DNA of 64,000 bases from Gonocerus acuteangulatus (GCA_946811695.1 OX328123.1:47572009-47636008), one strand, 5' to 3'; shown: positions 1 to 10,965, counted from the first letter of the stretch. Numbers and translations are program-made. Notes: a model not told the origin generated them from the sequence alone.

Positions 1-702
1 AAAGCTCGTCTTGTTGAGTCAGAATTCTACTTATATAGTTCCCAGATTAGCTTTTCGTTGACTCATACCCTTCGCTGTGGAGGGCGCACCTCGGCCTTCG
101 TCTCGTATTATGCATGTTCTATCTCGTTCCTACAAAGCACGTCTATATGGAACAGGTAGTTAAGCTGAGTCAATAATGTGCCTGCTGATCTGTGGGCTCT
201 GGACCGTACTCATAGCTACCATCAAAGCTATGTTAGGTAAACTATTTCCCTGGCCGCTCCATAAATCCGAAGATGTAATAAAGTCGAAACCTAATCAGGT
301 TTCTGCATACCAGCCATAAGTTGGTTCTATCCCTATCTAGCATTCGTTGAACCTCTGTACAGACCTAGTGGTCCAGTGTACTTGGCTTTCCGTGATGTAT
401 CATCAGTTGCCTAACTAAATGTTCGACCAAAGGTCATCCATCACTGGGTATTATCATGAACAAATGGGGTACATGCTTCAATTTTAAAGCTAATACAATA
501 GGAAACCCTCCCTTATTGAATAGTGCATCAGTAGCTTTAGTTGGAAATATTGTGAAGCCAGCTTACAGAGTCATGCATAGAATTACATCATCCGCATACA
601 TTTTTCTTATAATGATAAGCTAGCAAATCTGTCTAAATTCAGTTGAACCAAAAAACCAGTTGCTCAACTTTTGTGAAATTAGGTTTATAACTTCGTGCTT
701 TT
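1..702. other. No recognisable feature
   Basis: Mixed-composition DNA without a long reading frame, repeat end or RNA-like structure that I can support. Confidence 0.5.
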
Positions 703-885
703 AGCGCGGTTCCTCCCTCCCTTCATAGGGAGGAACCCCGCTTATAAGGTTGATCTCATGAAACCATCCGGAAGTGCCGACTAGAAAATTTTGCGTTTCA
801 GAACCCCTAGTGACAGAAAATATGTCTTTGGTTTTTGGACCGAAAATATGTATGGTGGTTCAAATTTGTATATATATATATATAT
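703..885 (+). repeat. Family A element, 5' end (copy A1)
   Basis: Starts with AGCGCGG followed by a strong hairpin (GGTTCCTCCCT paired with AGGGAGGAACC), then the conserved stretch ending in a (TA)n tract. The same roughly 180-bp block recurs at 16451, 16731, 18670, 19882 and, reversed, at 40904. This copy breaks off at the TA tract. Family A is a dispersed element, described more fully under copies A4 to A7. Confidence 0.8.
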
Positions 886-970
886 ATTTTTTCTTGTTTC
901 TTTTTCTGGCAGGGGGTCAATAAAGTAGTACACACTTTTTTCACTTTAACTACTTTATTTTGTATGTTTC

Positions 971-1010
971 GCCCGACATGTTTCGTGCCTTTTCGCACCT
1001 CTTCAGGGGC
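971..1010 (-). ncRNA. Hammerhead-ribozyme-like motif, diverged
   Basis: Read on the minus strand: GCCC, core CTGAAGA, one extra G, a GTGC/GCAC hairpin, GAAA, the self-complementary CATG, then TC and GGGC. GCCC and GGGC can form stem I. The order matches a minimal type-I hammerhead whose short stem III would pair between two molecules. The unpaired G after the core is a departure from the consensus. The pairing differs from the copies at 27897 and 39431 but is preserved, which argues for RNA structure. Confidence 0.35.
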
Positions 1011-1073
1011 TTTCCTTATCAGGAAGTCCTCTCGTCGTGTTGTCTAGCTTGAGTCAGGCGTAATAATAATACT

Positions 1074-1101
1074 CATATATATATATATATATATATATAT
1101 A
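1074..1101. repeat. (TA)n microsatellite
   Basis: Simple TA dinucleotide run directly after the region holding the hammerhead-like motif. Confidence 0.9.
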
Positions 1102-1277
1102 CAAACTTTTCAGACATACCCTACCTCAACTTATTACTAAATAGAAAAATTAAGAATGAAAAACACTCTTATTATTGGAGTCATTTGGAATGCCTTGAAT
1201 CGGTATGGGTAATTTTTTATGACAAGTTAAATATCTAATCCAATTAAATCTTAAAGAAAAGTGAGAGCTTTGTCGCT

Positions 1278-1395
1278 ATTTTATTTTTTTTACGGCGCTT
1301 CGACAAATCTGGGACATTAGCGCCGACATCCAGAGTGCAGCGAGGAATTTTCCCAACGAGCCGTGGGATGAGAAAATTCCTGCCGCCGCACAGTG
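1278..1395 (-). mobile_element. SINE family 1, 5'-truncated
   Basis: On the minus strand this shows the SINE body (AGGAATTTTCTCATCCCACG, then GGATGTCGGCGCTAATG) ending in a short A-tract. The tRNA-like head is missing. It matches the full copy at 21179-21364. Confidence 0.75.
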
Positions 1396-1816
1396 TCGCG
1401 AGTATAGGGGGTAAAAATTCAAAAATCGCATTTTTGTCAGACAATATTTATTATTTTTTTCTGTATTGGAAAACACGAACATGGGAGAAAAAAGAAGTTT
1501 TGACTTAAAAAAGATAATTTATTATGGTATAAACTTACATGAAATGTGTATGGAAACATACATATGATATTTACGAACATAAACAGAACATTTACAAATT
1601 AAAAAAAAATTTCTCCTCAGAATCATTAGATAGTAAACAAATACTATAATTTTTATTTAAAATTAGGTATTATAAAAGGATTTCTTAAAGTTGACAATTA
1701 TGGATCTGATGGGAGGATCATTTTCATTAAATCCAAATTTATATGAATACGATAAGTTTTCCTCGTATCGTGTTCATACAGTTGTGCTTTGGTTATGAAT
1801 ACTAAAACCAAAAATT
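1396..1816. other. AT-rich spacer
   Basis: No gene or repeat end seen. Confidence 0.4.
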
Positions 1817-2075
1817 ATGGGCGTATATAAAAGGGGCTGCAGCCCCCCCCCCCCCAATTCTGATTTGGTCGGTAAAAATTTCATAAAACCCTTAAAAATA
1901 GATTAAATAAGATCATTTAGTTGATAAAACATATTCTATTTTGGGGTTAATAGCGTTTAAGTTGGATAAAACTCTTCCAAGATCTAAATTGTTATTATTC
2001 CATACACCATAAATGGTCTCAGCCCCCCCAAAATTTTCCCAGCCCCGACCGAAATTATTTCCTATATACGCCCAT
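1817..2075. mobile_element. Small TIR element (ATGGGCGTATA type)
   Basis: About 259 bp bounded by inverted ATGGGCGTATATA ends. Just inside the left end is GGGGCTGCAGCCCC followed by a C-tract; CAGCCCC blocks lie near the right end. A related end is present at 38265-38496. No target-site duplication is clear. Confidence 0.55.
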
Positions 2076-3329
2076 GCCACAAAATCTCTGCCAGAAGCAG
2101 CCGAAAGCAGGTAAACTAGGCATCAAAATAATCGTAAAACAATGTACTATTTATAGTTAAAGTATGGAAAACCCGTTATTTTACGTTTTTTGATTGTAAA
2201 ATGACTTCCAAAGTTGAAAAAAAAAATGATAATAATTTCTTACATAATTAAAGCACTATAACTTCCCCATTTTTCGGCTGCTGGCCAGGATTAGTCAATC
2301 AACGAGTCACGTAGGACTGACGCTGGAACAACTTAAAAGAAGAACGAAAATGAACAAGTAATAAGGTTGGAACAGCCAAAGTAAATATTTACCAACCGAA
2401 CCAGTTTTAATATTTGTATTTGTATCAACAATTCAAATTAATCCTTAGCTTTTAGGTTTTGTTTTTATATTCTAATTTTGATCTTTTCTTTCTGTGCTAA
2501 GATTCTAATTTTAATATTAATTTCCAAAAATTTTTTTTTCAAACTTAATTTTCCTTATTTTTGAACACTGCACGAGACACTGTGCGCCGGTGGGGATCGA
2601 AATCACCATCTCCCGCAAACCTTTGTCGCTATTATGCACACTAAAACTTACAGTAAAGAAAACTACTTACTCGGCATCTTTCAACCCCCCCCCCCCCCCG
2701 TATATCTATTACAGACAATAACAAAAAATGTTTCCTATTTTACTTATATAACATCCAATAAAAGCCGAAGAACACACACAAAAGGCCTACGTCATAAGCG
2801 GGTTGCCGTTAGGTAACGCGCTAAAAATTACAAAGTATCTGATGAATTAAATCGGTAACTTATCAAGATCGAAATTTTACATATCGCACTAGTATTTCTA
2901 CGGTAACAAAACTCAAAAGTCGGTTTTATTCACACCGTCATAGTTAGGACTATGAAATACATAGTAAATATGTCTTTATCAACCATCAAAGCTGTATGTA
3001 CCTAGCTTTAGAGCTTGTGCAGTAGAGGGCACTTGTGTCACCCTTCCAGTCTTAATCCTTGCCTACATAGGCAAGAGTGACACATTTTCAGTTGAGTTTT
3101 ATTTTGAGTTGTGTCACTTAAGAAATACCAGTGCGATATGTATTATGTGAAAAAATCAAATCCTTTATTTATTTAGGATTGTAGATTAATTCACTTTATT
3201 ATTTTATTTTCTTACTGTATTACACCGCGTCTAACGAAGTCATTAGCAGTGAAAATATAATTATATTAAACTGTAAAAGTTGACTTCATTCAACAATTTT
3301 ACAATACTGTTTAAATGACTGTTGAGTCT
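2076..3329. other. No gene; SINE scrap and C-tract
   Basis: Positions 2575-2635 resemble the tRNA-like head of SINE family 1 on the minus strand, including a B-box-like GATTTCGATCC. A C-run lies at about 2685-2699. Nothing else is supported. Confidence 0.4.
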
Positions 3330-4007
3330 TCTCCCAATAATTCTGATATATTTCTCTCTAGCATCCACTTTTTCCACTTCTCCGTGGCATTCAGTGAGAA
3401 AATCTCACTGAGAATGTGTTCCAGACTGAGGGTAAAGTTGAGAACATAAAGGGGGGTAGCGCTCATTTAATAAAAAATAATGGGTCAATTTGTGGCCTTG
3501 TCTCGGTCTGGCTAAAACTACTTCTTCTCTCTAGTTTTTTTTCTATTAGACGAATACCAGGATCCAACCGTCTTCTTAATTTTTGATAGTTAAGTATTTC
3601 TGGTTGATCAGGTTATTTCCCATTTCTCTATTAATATCTTTGAATAGTAATGGTTCCAATGTCTTTGAGAGAGGAATGGTTCTAGCCTGACTGAGTCCTG
3701 TAACGCATTCTTAGCTTCTTCATCAGCGAGCTCGTTGCCTCCAACTCTCAGATGCGATGGTACCCAAATGAAAGTGATAATCTTGCTTGAATTCTTAAAT
3801 GCTGCAGTTACTTTTCTTAAGCCAACATTTCATAACTCCAGCTTTGCTCAGGCTTTGTAAACAACTAAAGGAGGCTGCGGCTATTATAAAACTGTCTTCA
3901 AATGAAGCAAGATCATCATTTAGTGCTTGAAATATGGAGTACATTTCAGCTGTGTAAATGGATTTTTTGTGGCAAAGTGTGCATTTCTTCACAATTCGCC
4001 TTGTCAA
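3330..4007 (-). pseudogene. LINE ORF2 relic: RNase H and C-terminal domain
   Basis: On the minus strand 3795-4007 reads KKSIYTAEMYSIFQAL, the glutamate-bearing part of a retroelement RNase H, and ends at a stop. The next frame continues with ITFIWVPSHL...GNELADEEAKNAL, the final aspartate-bearing motif. Further downstream, eroded text resembles the RREEVVLxRLRxGH tail seen in the other LINEs of this window. Frameshifts and stops make it non-functional. It is a small relic of an I/R1-group non-LTR element. Confidence 0.7.
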
Positions 4008-4139
4008 GATTAAATTAGAATTAATTAAAATTAAAGATTAATTTGACAGGTATATTTGAAATATTTTTAATGACAGGAACAGTTATGAAAAAATTTCGAG
4101 TGTTTTAAGAATGATTATACATTATATCGTCCCTACCAT

Positions 4140-4358
4140 GTCAAACTATCGAATATGCAAATTGGGGCAAAATAGAAACGACTATATTCTATCCTCTGAC
4201 GAAGTAATATATCGAAAAATAGTCTTATTCGATACTTTATTTAAGGCATTAAAGGCTATTCTATAAAAGGGTTAGATTTTCGACAAGCCGTATCGTCCAC
4301 AATCGAAGAGCAAAGTCCCGATTCTAAAAACGAGATTTTGCATATTCGATAGTTTGAC
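4140..4358. mobile_element. MITE-like element with perfect 22-bp inverted ends
   Basis: Positions 4140-4161 (GTCAAACTATCG...) are the exact reverse complement of 4337-4358. The 219-bp unit has no coding capacity. I see no clear TSD, so the class is open. Confidence 0.5.
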
Positions 4359-5505
4359 CTGGCAGGTCAAAGTTAGTACACAGTAACAAGTTATTTTCAA
4401 AGATATACAAATCTTGTCAGGCCTGGGATATCCGACTTCTTGAGTTTTAAGCATTTGTAAATTAAAAAAAAAAAATTGTTGATATAAGGCTTTCAGTCAG
4501 TTTTCAAAGACAGAACTTCTGTATGAATAGTTTCTTTATACTAGGTACAAAGTGATTTTAGAACTGGGATATGCTGCTTAGCTCTGGTGTTTATTCAAGA
4601 TTCTACCTATGGAGTTGGGCAATCTTTTGTAGAGCACAGTGCTTTGAGTGAGAAAAGGAAAAGCATTTCTCAGAGAATAGGAAGCTGTCTTCTCCATCGG
4701 CAGCTAGTCAGTAGCCCCTCCATCTCAACTTCACACTCAACTACGGGGATTTTTCAAGGTCAATTATTCTATTGTCAGCTGTATTTGACAGCACAACTTT
4801 TGAAAAGTCACGGAGCTTTATAGACAGTCTTATCATTTCTTTTTATTTCAAAACTTACTGCTTAAAAAAATAAAGAACTAGTAACCAGAGTAAAAACAGT
4901 AGTTTGTCAAATAATATATTGACTATTAGTGGAAACATTCATATGACTCTTACTAATGAGAAATAATTAGGTATTATTAACAACAAGAATCAAGAGGCTG
5001 AAACGTTTTTATTTGATATTATCTACTATTTACTGATAAAAGTACTGAGTCCGCAAAATATTTTCCTTGAATACATCCAATTATCTGATTATGGAAGTGT
5101 TAATTACTTTCTTAAAGAAAAAGGCCAAGAACTGAAACATATTTTGGGCTCTGAAGAAATACTGTACTATCTCTCAGGCTTTTAAAATAAATATATTTTT
5201 TTTTTCAACAACAATAAGTTGTGTATATTTTTTTTTTCTTTCCCTGATAAGTTTTTTGTTACATATCAGGTCATTCATTTACTTGAGTATCCCGTTCTCG
5301 CTTTTTTTTTAGGTTCACGTTTCTCCACAAACTTCCGGCCGTTAATAAATTTGTAGGGAAACATTTGCAGCTTTAAAATATTTTATTTTTATATATTTCT
5401 ATGATTTTCTCCCCAAAACCAACTAAACTTTATGAGTAAAAAAATTTTTTTTGAAATTTTAAATTTTGTCTTTAGTCTACATGAAATGTTCTGCTTATTC
5501 TGTAT
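4359..5505. other. No recognisable feature
   Basis: AT-rich DNA with short homopolymer runs and no supported gene. Confidence 0.4.
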
Positions 5506-5870
5506 CTAATAACTAGGGGCCGGATTTTTAGGATAAAATAAGCATCCAATTAGGTTTTTGCAACAGGCATAATAGGTCCTTTTAGGTTTTTATTCAAAAA
5601 TCCATTTTAGGTTTTTTTAGTTGATAAAAATGTTTCAATAGGTCGAAAAATAAGTTCAACCTATTATAATTTATCATTAATAATTTTGACTAATTTATAA
5701 TTGATAAATTAATATGTAGATATAGTGACATAAAAATAAACAACAAATAACGGAAATACGAATTATTATAAAAAAAAAGATTAAGTAGTCCAAATATTCA
5801 GCTAAATATTTATTTAAAAAACAAAGTGAATGTTTATATAAATAAAATACATTTTAGAAATAAAGCAATA

Positions 5871-5885
5871 TTAAAAAAAAAAAAA

Positions 5886-5922
<37 letters not shown>
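5871..5922. repeat. Poly(A) tracts
   Basis: Two long A runs separated by AATT, inside the hAT element. They could be the tail of an old retroposed insert, but no body is recognisable. Confidence 0.6.
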
Positions 5923-5924
<2 letters not shown>

Positions 5925-6237
5925 AAATTACTAAATGAAACATACATTAATAAAAATAAAAAAATAAGAACATAAAACGAAACAATTAAAACAAATATGT
6001 AAAGGACATTTTTAAGTTTCTCTCCTAAAGAGTTCCAACTTTTAAAGAAAATCAGGAAGAATTAAACTGCCTACAAAAAGGTACTTAACTATGTTAAAAA
6101 GAAAATAATTAAATCTGGAAAATTTAAAAGGGATAATATGAAACTAAAACAGGTATTACCCCTTGTTACAGTAAACTCCCTTATAGGTGCCACGGTTTTC
6201 GACGGTGAAATTCTTTCCGTTGTCTTAGAGAACTATC

Positions 6238-6523
6238 TTAAAAGCGGAGAAAGATAAAGATGCACCCGTTTACGTCACAAGACGTCATAGGGGAGTTTTT
6301 AATCGCATCTTTTAGCTCCAGTGTTGACGATTCCAATATTCCAATGTTATTTGGAAGATCTGAGAAATGTGCTCTTAGGAATGCGAGTGCACCACGAATC
6401 TCGTTGGTCTGGAGGAACACCGAAGCCTTAGAAAAGGCAGCTGCTTCATTCATATCCAAAGCTTCAACAATTGTTTTTATTTTTTCCCCAGCGTGTTAAA
6501 AATGGTTCCGGTGGATGCAACAT
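6238..6523 (-). pseudogene. hAT transposase fragment
   Basis: The minus strand shows PPEPFLTRWG (frame ending about 6491), then after a frame change KIKTIVEALDMNEAAAF...LRAHFSDLPNNIGILE up to 6238. The pattern of a TRWG block followed by a helical stretch with F-x-x-LPxxIxxLE matches the C-terminal half of one hAT transposase subgroup, as I recall it. Catalytic residues are missing. It fits the TIR and 8-bp TSD of the host element. Confidence 0.5.
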
Positions 6524-6621
6524 TCCTAGTAAAATTTCCCTGAACGTCTGGATCCGGGAAAAAGCTTTAAAGAAAATTTGTTTGATCGAGGAAATGAGTT
6601 CATTGAATTTTATATTCTATT

Positions 6622-7380
6622 TTACAGATTAGGTCTGTTAAGTGTATAGGATGTTAAGTCTGTTAAGTGTATGGGAGTGACCTGAGTGACGGTAGGGAAT
6701 TCACCTAGGATGCGGGCAAATCGATTATCGGCTGGAAAGATGGAGAAGGTTGGTATTTCTGCTGAGGATATGGTACCTACAATGCTATGTCCTGAGTGCT
6801 GGTCGATCAGTCTCCTGTTTCTTAAGTCCACAGTAAGCTGATGCCAGTAGAGAAAATCAGCACCTAATATAGCCTTGGCGACGTCGGCTAAGACAAAGGT
6901 CCACTTGAGAGGTTTTCTGAGTCCTAAGTCGACATATCGAGTGATTTCACCGAAGGTTGGAATCGGGGAGTTGTTGGCTGCTATTAAGGTGAAATCAGAT
7001 GGAGTCTTACGCCGTCCTTTGGGCACAGGGAGAAGAGATATGCATGCTCCTGTGTCAATGAGGAAGGGCTGACCAGTGGTTCTGTCCGTCAGAAATAGGC
7101 GGCGGTGCTGCTGGGTTGTGAAAGTTTCCGCCGCAACTTCCACATTTCCGAGTTTAAAGCTGGCTCTTCGGATTTCCAGTTGCAAGGTTGTGTGCAGCGT
7201 CGGGCTTTCTCGCGGAATCTCTGGTGGTAATAGCAGGTATCGCGCGACTGGGATCGAGGGAGATTGTCTTGATTCCGGCTGCTGCTGGAGCTTCTTTCGC
7301 GGTTCTTCATCTTCAGAAAGCGTAGGATCTCGTCTACGTCGCGGCGTAGAGCTCCGAAATCTTCGGATGGGTGCTCGCAT
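6622..7380 (-). CDS. Gypsy-like retrotransposon protease region
   Basis: A 252-codon open frame on the minus strand. An arginine-rich, low-complexity N-terminal part overlaps the end of gag in the -1 frame. It is followed by an aspartic protease core: RRLFLTDRTTGQPFLIDTGA, with catalytic DTGA at about residues 108-111, and the second signature ILGADFL about 60 residues later. This order is standard for Ty3/Gypsy polyproteins, where pro-pol is made by -1 frameshifting from gag. The reading frame stops soon after the protease. No reverse transcriptase, RNase H or integrase follows, so the element is internally deleted. Confidence 0.75.
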   Translation of the reverse strand: MRAPIRRFRSSTPRRRRDPTLSEDEEPRKKLQQQPESRQSPSIPVARYLLLPPEIPRESPTLHTTLQLEIRRASFKLGNVEVAAETFTTQQHRRLFLTDRTTGQPFLIDTGACISLLPVPKGRRKTPSDFTLIAANNSPIPTFGEITRYVDLGLRKPLKWTFVLADVAKAILGADFLYWHQLTVDLRNRRLIDQHSGHSIVGTISSAEIPTFSIFPADNRFARILGEFPTVTQVTPIHLTDLTSYTLNRPNL

Positions 7381-8003
7381 CTGTTCGTGACTGATGTGGT
7401 AGTTGCGGAAGACTTGTTTGGGCGAGGTTCTGACATGTCTCGAATAGCGTACGTTTCAGCTGACGGGGATACCTCCAAGATCTTGTCGGCTACTTCTGCC
7501 AGTTTTTGGATGTCAGTGTGGCCTGTGGAAATGAGGATGGGACGAATTCGTGGGGGTAAATTCTTCATCCACAGGGTGCTAATAAATCCGTTTGATACAT
7601 CGGAGCCAGCTAATTGTTGTATTTTTCTGAGGAGCTGTGAAGGAGTCTGGTCTCCGAGTGGCATTTCTTCTAACAGCTTGCTAATTCTACGTGTTTCGGA
7701 TTCTCCGAACGTGTTGATGAGCCTAGCTTTAAGGTCCTCGTATGGTTGCTCAGTCGGTTGGAGGACGATATCTGAGACTTGGCTAAGAACATCCAGATCG
7801 AGATTCGGTATGACGAGCTGGAATTTTGTTAGGCTCGATGTTACGCGGGATGTCGCAAATACAGCCTCGATCGTCGCGAACCATAAAGTCGGGTTCTGTT
7901 TCCAGAATGTCGGTAGTCTTGAACTCGGCCCTTGGTAGAAACTAACCTCAGGCTGGGTTTCATGGAGATCTGTATCGGACGTAGATGAGTTTTTTTTGGA
8001 CAT
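7089..8003 (-). CDS. Gypsy-like retrotransposon gag
   Basis: 304 codons. The capsid-like region begins near LPTFWKQNPTLWFATIEAVF and continues through TKFQLVIPNLD, PYEDLKARLI and LGDQTPSQLLRKIQQLAG, the usual order in arthropod Gypsy-group gag. Near the end CYYHQRFREKARRCTQPC takes the place of a zinc knuckle (C-x2-H-x9-C-x3-C), a form known from the same group. The last 290 bp overlap the protease frame at -1. The start at 8003 lies about 40 bp inside the putative primer-binding site. The frame is intact although the pol part is lost. Confidence 0.8.
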   Translation of the reverse strand: MSKKNSSTSDTDLHETQPEVSFYQGPSSRLPTFWKQNPTLWFATIEAVFATSRVTSSLTKFQLVIPNLDLDVLSQVSDIVLQPTEQPYEDLKARLINTFGESETRRISKLLEEMPLGDQTPSQLLRKIQQLAGSDVSNGFISTLWMKNLPPRIRPILISTGHTDIQKLAEVADKILEVSPSAETYAIRDMSEPRPNKSSATTTSVTNRCEHPSEDFGALRRDVDEILRFLKMKNRERSSSSSRNQDNLPRSQSRDTCYYHQRFREKARRCTQPCNWKSEEPALNSEMWKLRRKLSQPSSTAAYF

Positions 8004-8040
8004 GACGAACGGCGAGAAGTGAAATCAGAAGTATTGTTCA

Positions 8041-8074
8041 ATATCAGGGGTCACCAATGTTAAGTGTATAGGAT
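8041..8074 (-). promoter_or_regulatory. Putative LTR end and primer-binding site
   Basis: Read on the minus strand, ATCCTATACACTTAACA (LTR 3' edge ending in CA) is followed by TTGGTGACCCC, a typical place and style for a tRNA primer-binding site just ahead of gag. The same 17 bases of LTR edge recur at 6636-6652, directly beyond the protease frame, so the two copies bracket the retained gag-pro. Confidence 0.5.
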
Positions 8075-8187
8075 TTACAACTTACAAGAATGATTTGCAG
8101 TTTTCAATTCCGAGAGAACACTTAATAATGTTTTATTTATTTTGAAAACATGTGTTTTCTTTTTTGGGGTTATCTGATAACCGCTAC

Positions 8188-8415
8188 AGGTCCTTCTAGG
8201 TCATTCGATCGTTATTTAGGTGATTAGGTCCTTCTAGGTCATTCGATCGTTATTTAGGTGATTTGGTACGTCTAGGTCATTCGATCGTTATTTAGGTGAT
8301 TTGGTACGTCTAGGTCATTCGATCGTTATTTAGGTGATTAGGTCCTTCTAGGTCATTCGATCGTTATTTAGGTGATTTGGTACGTCTAGGTCATTCGATT
8401 GTTATTTAGGTGATT
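8188..8415. repeat. 38-bp tandem repeat, six copies
   Basis: Exact 38-bp period built on AGGTCATTCGATCGTTATTT with two variants of the first ten bases. It lies in the subterminal part of the hAT element. The array holds an ATCGAT-like palindrome in each unit. Confidence 0.95.
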
Positions 8416-8576
8416 TTAGGTGAAATCATCCGGAATAGGTTTTTTTAGGTTCTTCCAAATTTGCATGAATGATACTACAAGACGCGAATCATATATAAAA
8501 AAAACGATTAATATCGTGTGCGCAGAAAGGGAACAAAAAGAGGTGAAAACCTAAGAATCCGGTCCCTACTAATAAC

Positions 8577-9209
8577 ACCCACAAATAGTATAGCATACAA
8601 GCCTACTTCTCTTTCAACCCTGTACTACCCCAAAGGGGGTGGGTCAACCATTGCTTCTTTCCATTTAATAGTAAATCTTGTTTAAACAGCTTGGGAGAGC
8701 TAGAAAAAAATGAAAAGTCAAGATCGGAATAAATTCTAAAGAATAGTGGGCGACTAAGGAAGTAACCCAGGTCAGCAGAGGAAATAGGATAGAAAACAAT
8801 TAAATAACTTAAGCTTACAATTCTCTGGCGTGGCACTGTTCCGGCCATTATACAGATATTTTTATAGAACGCCCTAATATGTTTTAATTCATTTCAATTT
8901 AAGGGAATAAACCTAAATTTATTTGTTTGGGACACAAAATGGTTATCTCTTAATAATTTTGTAATTTCCTTCTTTCTTCGTTTAATAACTTGAAACAAGT
9001 ATATCACGCTTCCGTATTAAAACAAGACGGATGAGACGCTTAAAACAAGACGCTTCCGTTTAATCTTAGGATGAGGCATTTTTACGGCATGATGAAATAA
9101 TTATTTTATTTGTTTTATTATCAGGCTCTTCTGTATTTTATTATACTTTTTTATGAATATCAAGGATTCCCCTATATAATCTTTATCATATTTTACAATT
9201 TATTTCATA
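8577..9209. other. No recognisable feature
   Basis: AT-rich spacer between the hAT element and a Helitron fragment. Confidence 0.4.
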
Positions 9210-9490
9210 CTAGCTGTTACCCAGTGTGCCATGCTACACCAACTTTATATTATATAGTTGTAAGGAACAAACATACAGCTGGTCTTCCCGTATCAAGACC
9301 TACCTGTAAGTCAAGTTTGGTCAACATCGGTCAAACGGTGTGGATTTGTATAAAGAAAAAACAGATAGACAGAAAGCTGACAGATGATTTTGACCTAGCC
9401 TATGACACTCCCCGTATCAACCCCTACCTGTGTGCCAAGTTTGGTCAAAATCGCTAAAAAGCTGTGGATTTATATGAGGAACAAATTGAA
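9210..9490 (-). mobile_element. Helitron fragment (family C), 3' end
   Basis: On the minus strand it ends GGTAACAGCTAG next to T, the same 3' end as copies at 33329 and 41516. It carries about two of the family's 124-bp units (GACCxAATTTGG-type text) and is cut at its 5' side. Confidence 0.65.
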
Positions 9491-9857
9491 TGGCTTTTTC
9501 TTTTTGTGTTCCACAATATAGTATCCTTGTACTGTGGGAGTTCATTTAGGTTCTGCAGGTTCCATCTTCCAATACTGCCTGCATTACAATCAAAGTAATA
9601 TACATTTTTTTTTAATAATTTTTTTTAAGTATAATAATAATAATAATAATATTAAAATAGAGAAATATGATAGCGTAATGATAACAAATATAATAATAAT
9701 ACAAATAAAAATAGTAACAATAATATTGAAAAAGAAACAAATTATAATACCAAAATTGTAAATTAATTGAAAGAAATACAAAAAAAAGAATGAATATAAA
9801 TGAATCAAATAAAATAAAATAACTGATTAATGAAAAGAAAACGTCCGTTCTTGCAAT
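9491..9857. other. AT-rich spacer with ATA/AAT simple sequence
   Basis: Runs of AATA and ATAATA at about 9600-9820; the open frames here reflect base composition only. Confidence 0.6.
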
Positions 9858-9985
9858 ATATCCAGGGTGCAGCGAGGAATTTTCCTGCGAGCCCTGAGAT
9901 GAGAAAATTCCTGCCGGAGGTGGGAATTGAACCCATCATCTCCCGAAGGAACTAATCTCACCAGGTAAAACCAACTCATGGCTTG
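9858..9985 (-). mobile_element. SINE family 1 fragment
   Basis: The minus strand shows a tRNA-like head with B box GGTTCAATTCC, then the family body with AGGAATTTTCTCATC. The 3' tail is lost. Confidence 0.7.
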
Positions 9986-10035
9986 TACATAGACCAGGCG
10001 CTTATTATCATTTCATTCATAGTAAATTGCGTAAG

Positions 10036-10068
10036 AAACAAAAAAAAAAAAAAACAAAAAAACAAATC
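10036..10068. repeat. A-rich tract
   Basis: Low-complexity A-rich sequence, no gene. Confidence 0.7.
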
Positions 10069-10150
10069 CTTGAAATATTAAGAAAGCTGTACCAAATATG
10101 GTCAGCCATCAGTTGGAAACGACTGTTTATTATGATTTGTTTAGTATATA

Positions 10151-10151
<1 letters not shown>

Positions 10152-10209
<58 letters not shown>

Positions 10210-10219
10210 CACACACACA
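10152..10219. repeat. (TA)n-(CA)n microsatellite
   Basis: About 25 TA units followed by about seven CA units. Confidence 0.95.
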
Positions 10220-10400
10220 GGTTGTCCCGAATTTAAATGGCAAAACTTCAGGAGCGTGTAGGGGACCAAAAAACTAAGACAAAAAGTCTTTTAGAGATTT
10301 GCTCGTTTTTGCTTCGTTTTGGAGAAAATCGCAAAACAAGAAACAAAACAAGTTTTCATTTTTGTACATGCTTATTTAAATTTTCAATGGGAAAAAAATT
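10217..10400 (+). repeat. Family D repeat (CAGGGTGTCCC-ended)
   Basis: Begins CAGGTTGTCCC and contains GACAAAAAGTCTTTTAG and CTTCGTTTTGGAGAAAATCG. It is homologous, reversed, to 37740-37922, which ends GGGACACCCTG. It looks like one end of a transposable element; the other end is not identified. Confidence 0.5.
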
Positions 10401-10965
10401 GAAATTGTTACTAAAATTCAATCTCTTGATTCTGATATACTTTTCGTGTACGGTTTCTGCAACGGTAATGTTTTGGAAACGGTGTGAGAGTTTGCGCGCC
10501 GATTCCCAAATATAAGAGTGCTTAATCGACGAGTCTTTTAGTTAACTTTTAAAAGACTACGAGAGACTGATTCGTTTTATTTATTTTTTATTCTATCATC
10601 TATTTAGTTTAGTTATTAAATGTTGCCCTCTTGCAGAAACGTGAGCATATCATCTAGCACTGCACTTGATAAATTGCAGTTAAATGATATTTGGTGGAAT
10701 TCATCTATCACTCGATCTCTAAATTGCTCTGAAGTTGATTCACACCGAATTAACTTCCTGCTTCAAGGTTCCCCATACGAAGAAACCAATTACTAAAATT
10801 GAATATCTTTGCATAATTTTTAAGTAATAAATTCTGCAATTCCATCTTCAAGGTACATGACTGGTGGTATTGACAGTTCGCAATGACAATTTTTTTTCAT
10901 TGAAAATTTAAATAAGTAAGTAGTACAAAAATGAAAACTGTTTTCGTTTCTTGGTTTGCGATTTG
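10401..10965. other. No recognisable feature
   Basis: AT-rich spacer without supported genes. Confidence 0.4.

Larger units (their letters stand above)
5514..8568 (-). mobile_element. hAT-type element with nested gag-pro
   Basis: The ends are inverted repeats: TAGGGGCCGGATTTTTAGG at 5514 and its near reverse complement ending at 8568. The 8-bp direct repeat CTAATAAC flanks both sides (5506-5513 and 8569-8576). An 8-bp TSD with a TAGGGG-type TIR is the hallmark of hAT elements. Inside are a decayed transposase piece (6238-6523), a Gypsy-like gag-pro (6622-8003) and six copies of a 38-bp repeat (8188-8415). The element cannot move on its own as it stands. Confidence 0.85.

Noticed and set aside
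10237..10515. 92-codon frame after the TA/CA microsatellite
   Set aside because: It lies in family D repeat sequence and has no homology-like motif.
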